Shown: one piece after another, positions 56,075 through 64,000 of the stretch
Layout: every line of letters begins with the position of its first letter
Position numbering within the stretch: the stretch's first letter is position 1
Assembly (NCBI RefSeq): GCF_022605165.1
Contig: NC_063068.1
Location: 2,108,001-2,172,000, forward strand
Direction: 5' to 3'
DNA from: Purpureocillium takamizusanense
Lineage: Eukaryota > Ascomycota > Sordariomycetes > Hypocreales > Ophiocordycipitaceae
DNA: 64,000 nucleotides
Notes under the pieces: generated by a model
The model's input: the letters and a program-made list of their open reading frames with translations, nothing else
Databases searched by the model: none
What the model was told of the DNA's origin: nothing
Position numbers and translations under genes: made by a program

Positions 56075-58180
56075 CTAAATCATGTTCGTCAGTCCAGCTG
56101 TGGCGGTGGACAGCGAGACTGGTAACCTCGAGCTCGGCCCCCTCAACGGTCCAGGGGTAGGAACAGGGGTTAGCGGCCCTTGGGGCCGAAACTGCCCTTG
56201 TCCGTAGGCTAGAGGCATTGGCATCGATGTAGGCATGTCGAACCCGGACGTCGCAGGTGCGCTACCCGTCTGCGGCGTCTCTGGGCGGTTCGCATCTGGC
56301 CTGAACCTTGCCGGCTGCTGGGCCACCATGCCTCGGCCATGGTTGGTCTCGCGTCGCCGCTTTGGAACGTCTTTGACCTTCGGGTGGGCGTGGCACTGCT
56401 AATGTCAGTCTGCTGTATTCGTGTCGGTCTGACATGGCCCTGCTTACCTTGTAGGCGTGCCTGAACCACGTGGTTCCTTTCTTCTTGCTGCTCACGAGGG
56501 CAATCCATCCGTTGCAGCTGCCACAGAGGCCTTCCCAAACGTCCGGATTGCCATCCATACGTCTGGTCTCGAGCGGCTCTTGGAAAGGACTCCCAGTAGC
56601 CGCACTGATGCCGTGCGTGAAGGACTTGTCATACCAGAACGCTGAGTTCTTGAGTACCAACCATCTTCCCGGCTTGCAGATGCCGCACCAGCCCTCGCGC
56701 TTGTTGCCGTGGCCGCGCACCCATCTTGGCGTGTAAAGGTCGCCTTCAAACCGGAGATCTTGCTCATAGGGAATCATGTCCGCGTCAGAAGGGTGCATGT
56801 CTTCCTCCGGCGGGGGAATCTGCTCTTCTTGTAGCGACGCAAACAAATCAGGGGGTTCCGACAAATCCGTGTAGTGCCCATGGAGGTTGTGAGGGTCGCC
56901 GTTGCTCTGCAGCATCTTGAAGAGTCCCTGGGATGGCAAGGGTGGTGGCTGCTCCAGATGCCGCATATCTGGATGGTAAGGCTGAGGGGGCAAATGAGAC
57001 GGCAACAACATGTTGTTCCCTTGATACAGTGGCTGTCCACCCATCATGAAAGGCGTTCGAGGAGCACCCGGATAGCCGCTGTTACCGAAAGCTGCCGGGT
57101 GCGTGGGGAAGGGCCCCGGGGCAGGCTCTGTGTAGGACATGCGCTGGGGTGCGTTGTATGCCTCGGTCGGGCCGTGGGAGACGAACGGAGAGTGTCGCCG
57201 ATTCTGGCCTGGAGCGTACGAGCCTGTCGACCACCTTTGTCCCTTCGCTCCATCAAGACTGTATGGGACAGATCGTGCACTGGGCCGAGGGGATGGTGAA
57301 GCTCGGCCCCGGCTTTGTGCTCGGACTTGTTCGGGCCTCCCTGGAGTCATGTGCGGTGACGGTGCTGGTGACACCTGCATTGAGGACATGATGGAGTTGC
57401 GATTCGACGTCGAGAGGTAGTCGGAGCCGTATGATGTGGCCTCTGAGAGGGCTGTCGAAAAATCATCATACGATTGAATATCGGACACAGCGGCGGACGT
57501 TGGTGGAGACGAGCCAGCTATCCCTCTATGATTACCGTCTTCGATGCTCAACGGTTGTCCGTCATGCCCTACATTCGGGTATCTCAGGTCGATGATCGGG
57601 ACAGCTTCATCTGTTGTGTAAGCCTGTCCGATGGGCCCATCGACTTCTAGTCCTTGAAAGTCAAGAGATCCGTCGCACGGCTTTTGCGTCCAGTGATCTG
57701 CAAGCAACCAGTTAAATCAAGCTCGTATACGGTCTTGGGGATCAACTTACCATTGCTCGTGATACTGAGAGGAAGCCCTTCTTGGCCCACTGAGACAGGG
57801 CGTGATCTCACATCCTCGGGCTCTGGATGCGGAGACAGCGAGTTCCAACTCTGTACCGCAGTGCAGTCGTCGCCTGAACAGCAGGACATGCCGTCCTGAT
57901 ACATGGACTCGGGCCGCTGTCGGGGCTGCGATGTTGGCGGTGTGAGCCAGGCGGGACTGACGGACATCATTGCTTCGGTCGTTGGAACGCTGGAAGTCTC
58001 CATAATTGACATGGGCGTCGACTGATCGGGCTCGGGTGAGTATATATGGGCTTCCGAGGTGGGATAATAAGTTGAGTGTGGCCGCATCTGCTGCCTCCTG
58101 AAGCCTGATGTGTGAGCTAAGCCGCCACAGGAGAAAGAAATGACGGCTGAGACGCACCCTTCGACCTGTTCGCCGTCCAT
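56075..58180 (-). CDS. Rua1-family zinc-binding transcription regulator
   Basis: Exons on the minus strand: 58180-58158, 58097-57751, 57697-56448 and 56395-56075. The last two introns (57750-57698 and 56447-56396) have GTAAGT and GTAAGC donors and are well supported; the first (58157-58098, 60 bases) is optional because it is in frame and stop-free. The spliced length is 646 residues. The N-terminal two-thirds is Ser/Pro/Gln-rich and disordered (MRPHSTYYPTSEAHIYSPEP near the start). From about residue 450 comes the fungal Rua1 C-terminal domain: WVRGHGNKREGWCGICKPGR, then NSAFWYDKSFTHGISAATGS, NPDVWEGLCGSCNGWIAL, SSKKKGTTWFRHAYKCHAHP. Cys pairs in W-C-G-I-C and L-C-G-S-C plus H/C in H-A-Y-K-C-H-A-H are the likely zinc ligands. 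The family is named after Ustilago Rua1, an activator of a glycolipid cluster; no such cluster is visible here, so the targets are unknown. Confidence 0.87.
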
Positions 58181-61100
58181 GAAAGCAGACGGGCAGGAGC
58201 CAAGCGGGGTAGAGGGAGTCAGCTAGCGAACTTCTGAGGAACAGTCAAGAAAAAGGTCGGCGGCCGGGGTCGCAGTGCGTCTGAGTGTGTATATTAGCAA
58301 CCTTCCGGCTAGTAGGCAAAGAGGTCTTCCGGGCGTCCCGCGAATATGGATGTCGCGGTCACCATCCTGTCTCCGCGGTCCTATCTAAACGAGGGTCTGT
58401 TGCTAGAATGCCATGCACTTACATGCGAGGATGACCAAGAGATACCTCGACTGAAGCTCGTGGACGTCTCGGGAGGTGGTTGGGGGGCGCTGGCGCTTCT
58501 GAAGAGCCAGGCAGGACTATATTCGGTCTGGAGAAGGAATGTGAAGGGTGAATGGCACAAAATTGTTGTGCGTGCGCGCGAGGAAATGGCGAGACCACAG
58601 GGAGCGTTAGATCCTGGAAAGAACGAGGCAATGACTTGATGATGTCCTCACAGGGAGTGTGGTTTGGGAACAGGATAATGATCGAACGGCCGGTTCGGCA
58701 AGAAGACGAAGAGCCGGCTCTAATACTGTTGATATAAGATGTTTGTTCCGATGGGGAGTATGGGTCAAAAAGAGTGGACAAGGTCAAAGAATGTTAGGCC
58801 ACCTAGAGGGCTCGGCAAGGGCATCGACTGGGGTGAAGGCACGCAAGTGAAGACGGGGAGAGTTCGCAAGGCGACGAAATCCACGGGAAGGCCGATTTCA
58901 AGAAGGATGACGACGGGGACGCCTACGGCGGTTTGTTGCGAGCAAGTGGAGGGGTACGGAACCAGTCCGTCAGATACATGGGCCAGCAGAGTCAGGGCAC
59001 CAGCCAAGACAAAACAGACAACGGTCCGGACAAGGCGTGTAGAAGCGGGAGAGGGCAAAGGCGTGTACTTTGAATGTGGAGGGCGTTTTCCCTGGGGGTC
59101 CCTCCGCCCTGGGACAGGTATCTGCGCGGCCTCGCAAGGCACGGGGGGGTACCTTTGGGGGGAGGGAATCCACAGGGCACGACAGGCGAGCATCGAATCG
59201 TGGATCTCGTTGGTGTGGCCGTCCAGAATTCCACGCCCGCCGCGACGTCAGGCAGGCAGGGTCAGGCTCGGAACGCCGGTACAAACTGAGCCGGATTCAT
59301 CAGCCCTCTGAGTGAGGGCGTCAAACTCGGGGGACGTCCCAGGAGACAAGGGTCCGGGGCCCAAAAGAGAGGAGGGGCGTGAGAAGGGGGGTGGCATGTG
59401 AGCGAGGCTCCAGACCCAGACGGCCAGGCTCAAGGTTGCGCGTGCTTGTGGGTATTTCGATGTGGACTCATCGCCCATCCCCTTGGGGTCCCGCGATGTT
59501 GTGCAGCCATCAACGTCCTTGTACTTGCCGAGCCCCCGTACTATTTCGTAGTGCCGGGGCTGTCCTGGCCATGGCCGTGTGCAAGTCCCGTTTACGGCAG
59601 GGCTCCTGGCGATAAATGCCGTCCCGGGGACGACACCTCGAAGAATGCGGAATGTGATATGTTGACCATGGCATGGCGAGTGCCCAAACCGTCGAGCGGT
59701 GGCATCGAGCCGCATTTTGCAAGGCCCGAGGATAAAGAACAAGCGGTACACCAAGCGAGGGGCAGCCCGCGAAGCCGTGGCTGTCGTGGTGAAGGTTTTT
59801 GCTGATGCTGGAACGCCGGAGTCGCAAGGAGGCGACGGAGGGATGGGGCGTCGACATGGTTCCAGGTTTCAGGTCCCTTCTTGGACGACGCGAGTGAGGC
59901 GGGTGTGGTGGGTGGATGCTGGATGGGGTCGTTGACGGCGTCGTGTGGCGTCCCGAAGGGCACGGGTAGGGCCCACGCTGCCATTGGTGGCGCTGAGGCC
60001 GGTGGGCGGGGCGGGGAGGGAGGAGTGGAGGCCTGTTAAAGTTCGGAAAGAGCTTCCAGGAGGCAGAAAACTTGCTGTGCTGCCATCGTCCCCATCGGGC
60101 TGTGCCTGTCGTGCAAGTTTCTGGGTTGCGGCATGTAACTACTTCGTACCTCCCTCTCGATCATGATGACATGAAGCAGGCAATAAATGAAGGAAGTGCC
60201 AGTCTACGGTGCTCGGTACCTACTGAATACCTCCCTAGCATTTCCGTATCGCTGTGCATGTAGGTGCGTAGGTAAGGTAGTTCTCGGTACCAACTTTGGT
60301 GCAGCTGGTACCTCCCTACTTTAGGGAAGGCGCGTCTCCCCCATTGACAAAGCTCGCTCTATTTTGGGCCGAGTGAACCTGGTACAACATTGTTGCACGC
60401 AGTTGCCGAGCCGTTTACAAGCCACCGTCGTCAACCAAAACCAAAACCTCTGACCTGCGCGCCCTGCACGCTCTCCGACTCGATATTATTGAGCCCAGAA
60501 AAGCGGGAACGATGGCAGCACTCAGATCAATCATCATCTGAGAAGAAGCGCTCAGTACGCGGCCCCTACCCTGAGATGGCAAGCCCGAGCGCAAAAAGCC
60601 GCCGGACAATTCTAGGAGGCCCAAGTCCCATCAGGTATCTTGGCAGCTCTTGTATCGCACCTTCCGCACCGACTACCACCAGGGGAGGGTGGAGCCCAAC
60701 GAGGGTGCAGGAGCCACACGTCGAAGGCAGGTGCCACTGCCACCAGCGAGGCCGGATCAAATGGCCACCTCAGTACGCATGCGTGCCCTACGTACGAAAT
60801 AGTACCCCTCAACTCCACAACTCGGGCGGGGAGAAGGCTGTCCATCAACCATCCTGTGCGCTGGTTGCCGCGCGCCGCCCATCGCGGTCGGCTCCCACAC
60901 GCTGTTCCACCTGTATAGGTAAGGTAGGGTAGGTACTATACCCAGGTATGTAAGCAAAATGGCAAGGCAGGGTAGCTAAGGTACGCGTACTGCCCCCCAC
61001 GAGGCCCGCAGCGACATCCATGATGGAACCTCCAACCCTTGAGAACCCGTGAGGCAGCCCCAGGCCTCCCGACATTGTTATCCCAACATCTTCGTCGTCG

Positions 61101-64000
61101 TCGTCGTCGTCGACTCGCCCGAGCTACCGACAGCCGCGACTATCAGGCTCCACTCGGCCCAAGCTCCTGTAGCGGTGGGCTCTCAACAGCAGGCTGTCCA
61201 GGTCACGCAGGCCGGATGCGGCTCTCCGGCAGAGGCGCCATGTTCTTCGGGACAGCGGAGAGACATCTTCCGACCGGGGCAGCGGAGGCGCGTCAATGAC
61301 CGCGCGGGTGGAGGTGCGTGCGACTTCGCTGGCCTGCCTGCCTCAACCACTAGGACGGACGGGAGGGCTACCTACTGCAGTGCACATGGCACCACAGGAC
61401 GAATCAACTACCTGATTTAGTACTAACGTACGAAGTAGGTTCTCACTGACCCAGGCTGCCCGGATCCAATGTCCACATCACCTGCAGTCGCCTGCAGTGG
61501 CCGCCGTGGAGGTTCCCGCAACGCAGTGGATCCCCATGCCCTTGTCCAACGTTAAAACTTATCACCCACCATCCCACCCACGCAAGCACCTCGACCTCGA
61601 CGACTCGCTCAACCCGCAGGCCCCATCTTCGACACGCCATCCACTCCCACTGTAATGGGGTGAGGTGGTCGTCGCTCCCACACAACGGCCGAGTGCCTGG
61701 CTTGCTTGCCCTGTCCCAGGCACGGCGCTGCCGCTGACCGCCCTACCCTCCATTCCGCCACAGCCACGAATTCCTCGTGGCCCCTGCTGGCCCCAGTCGT
61801 CGATCGAAGGTTATCCACCTGCTCCGAATTGTGTTCGAATTTCGAAACAGTCGCCGCCCGTCGTCGAAACGGGTAGAGGGGATTGCCCGATTCGGCCCTG
61901 TGACGTCTTGAGACGGGGCTCGGAACCTTCCTTTCGACAAGGTCGCATGCCATCAGGGGTCATCGCCGCGAAAGGGCCGCCTGGCGCCTGCGAGTCGGTG
62001 GCAGACGTGGTTGCGCTTCAGAGACGACGACGCTGCACTTTACTGCCAGGACCGCAGAGTCGTTCCCTCGCCGACGAACAACCCCGGCGCAGCTGACGAA
62101 CAAGTGCATCAATAACCCTTTGTTGCATGTCAATCAATCAACCTTTGTTGTCCATTTCCCCTGCGAGAGTATTATGGGCGATACGGAGCATGGTGCCCAT
62201 GGTTGGCCCATGTCACCTGGTGCTGAGGAAGTACCATGGGCCCATTTTGCCGGCCAAGATGAGGCGAATGCCGGCACAGAGCCAACTGCCGTGCTCGAAA
62301 TCGGCGTTGCTCCGCTCTTGAACCCGCCACACTTACGCCTGCCATAACAACGACTCCAACATGCCCTGCAAGCTGTATCCGGTACTCGGTATGCAGTCTG
62401 CTCTCATTCTTCCCCTTAAAGGCAGTCTGGGCCCTTACTCCGCCCCACAGTTGTAGAGGAGGAAGGCTCATCAAGGCGCCAGATGCGCCATGAGCCTGTA
62501 CCTGCTGCGACCAAAGGTGCTCGAAACGCCACTAGGCCACCCATCTGATGGAGTGAGTGATGTTTTCGAAAGTGGAACCCGGCTGGATCTCGGTCTTACG
62601 GGGCCCGACCTCTCGGTAGGATGGCCGTCGCGGACACCCAAAAGCTCAAGACCTTGGAGCGACCACTCCGCCAATCGCGACTCGGATTTCAGATTCTCAA
62701 CCACGAAACTCGTGATCAAGGCTGCATCATCAGCACACTTTGTCCCAGCTCTTCTCAGTCTCATCCCACGTCTCTGGAACTTGGTGGTGTAGCCTGGAGG
62801 GTGCAGAAGCCCCATCCTAGGTACTCTATTCGAATCAAGCTAGGTCACCCGCGCCATCGAGCCCATTGTGGACGGTCACGATGTGTTTCGCGCCACATGC
62901 CCTTTCAATACCACTATGGATACAGACCCTGTGATTTCCCTCCAATAATATCATGGATGGAACGTTGACTGTGGGATCTCATCATCTGTCCATAGCGGTG
63001 CCGGGAAAAGGCCCTCACGCTGCACTAAACCATCGGTTGGCACGTTCCGAGCCGTGCAGATACAGGGCATGACCAGCTGCAGGAGAGCAAACCTCCTGGA
63101 TACGTCGCACGTCTGGAGCTCTGCAGTCGGCGAAGCAGGGCGTGTTGAGACCCTCGCTTGCAGCAACATGCGCCTGGCCCGGCACGAAGTACATTGCGTC
63201 CCCAAGGCAAGCCAACATGGATGAGCCCGGGTGGTATTCATCGTCAGCGTCATGGCTAGAGCTGCATGAGCGAAGTATAATCGCGATGTGACGAGACCGG
63301 TGATGTGTCAGCAGAGACCGGCAGCCTTTTTGTGAAGAATCCAGGATCCCTGTGTCTGCGCTGATGAACCAGGCTTTGGCCTAATTAACCCCCATCGTTC
63401 CGGCAGTCGGTAGCGCGTGGCGAGTCGCATCAGCAATACCTACGTACCCAACTAACGTATGTCGTCTTGGAGCCCATTCGAATGGAGTTGGTTTATTCCT
63501 TCTCCAGTGTATACGTCCCAATCGGGCGCTTCAGCGATCCGAGAATAGCTTCCCTAGACGTGGCCATCGCAGGGTCCCTGGCGTCATCACCCACTCCCCC
63601 ACACACTCAAAGGAGGTCGGCAGTCGTCACTGTAACGCTACTATGTGGACCCTCCTCAGCGCCACTGTCCCGATGATGTGGTCGCCCTCCTGGAGACAGG
63701 CTAGTGAGTTAGAACTAGGTGCAATAGGCGATAATTGCCCACTTGCTGGAGGCGACTTCCGACGACGACTTCCCAAGGCTCGATGGCCAAGGGTGGACAA
63801 GACGGCGCACGGTCTGGCACGGATTATTAGTGTCCAAGGCCACGGGGAGCAATACCTACGTACCTGCGCTGAGCTGCGTGGCAGTTGCAAATGGACGAAC
63901 CCTCGGAAATCATGCCTCGGGCCATGTCCGAGTTGAGCTACATTGATTAACTAGCTAGGTAGCAAGGCACATTGGGCGCCCTGGTCGTCGAGAGGGCGAG
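58181..64000. other. Gene-free right end of the window
   Basis: No reading frame here has a recognisable domain or a believable exon structure. GTAC/TACC-rich words are frequent (60215-60320, 60918-60985, 61425-61440, 63440-63460, 63845-63865), and a CGT run lies near 61092-61113. The first ~500 bases are expected to be the Rua1-type promoter. A minus frame at 63015-63218 is Cys-containing but unsupported. Confidence 0.4.

Noticed and set aside
58765..59193. Minus-strand frame with hydrophobic segments
   Set aside because: Hydrophobic stretch could be chance; no start context, no domain, lies upstream of the Rua1-type gene.
63015..63218. Cys-containing small minus-strand protein, possible secreted effector
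   Set aside because: No signal peptide, few cysteines in a recognisable pattern and no intron logic; not supportable.

Overview
This is nuclear DNA of a filamentous ascomycete. It looks like a GC-rich Sordariomycete, probably order Hypocreales, but the order is inferred from the style of the recognised proteins and no search was run. The coding sequences are interrupted by short introns (mostly 52-230 bases) with GTANGT-type donors and CTNAC-like branch sites. The recognisable products include several fungal or fungal-type proteins: the bZIP factor KapC, a Rua1-type regulator, an Stm1-type RGG protein and a GPI-type GH16 protein. There is no CRISPR array, bacterial operon, convincing tRNA or rRNA gene, or intact transposon.

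Layout. The left edge holds the first 19 codons of a secreted protein (minus strand). At 5.4-8.9 kb is the tRNA exportin LOS1. At 10.9-13.0 kb is an unrecognised TATA-box gene for a 421-residue acidic, Pro/Ala-rich protein. At 13.6-24.5 kb lies a compact block: YPP1 (PI4-kinase scaffold, minus), RIX1 (60S ribosome assembly, plus), a WW-domain protein (minus) and a GH16 cell-wall protein (plus). After a repeat-rich gap comes kapC (27.3-28.9 kb, minus). A 7.9 kb gene-free stretch full of microsatellites separates it from a disordered basic protein with a KEN box and many CDK-type sites (36.8-39.0 kb). Next to that is a LIM zinc-finger gene whose frame is broken by a single TAG (39.75-40.39 kb). 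An STM1/HABP4-type ribosome-binding protein follows (42.7-44.3 kb), then a decayed LEU2-like pseudogene (45.4-45.8 kb) and a PHD-finger protein (46.5-48.9 kb, minus). A 7 kb gene-free stretch precedes a Rua1-family regulator (56.1-58.2 kb, minus). The last 5.8 kb contains nothing I can support.

How the genes relate. There is no biosynthetic cluster. Several genes serve translation (LOS1 exports tRNA, RIX1 builds 60S subunits, the STM1-like protein binds ribosomes), and three are chromatin or transcription regulators (KapC, PHD, Rua1-type). YPP1 and RIX1 are divergent over about 1.05 kb, as are the WW and GH16 genes, so shared promoters are possible.

The observation most worth following is the LIM gene. 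Its only in-frame stop is a TAG between two zinc-ligand cysteines, and the A of the TAG lies at the centre of the loop of a small predicted hairpin. That is the context preferred by sexual-stage A-to-I mRNA editing in Sordariomycetes, which would turn UAG into UGG (Trp). A RIP-like or ordinary nonsense mutation is the competing explanation.
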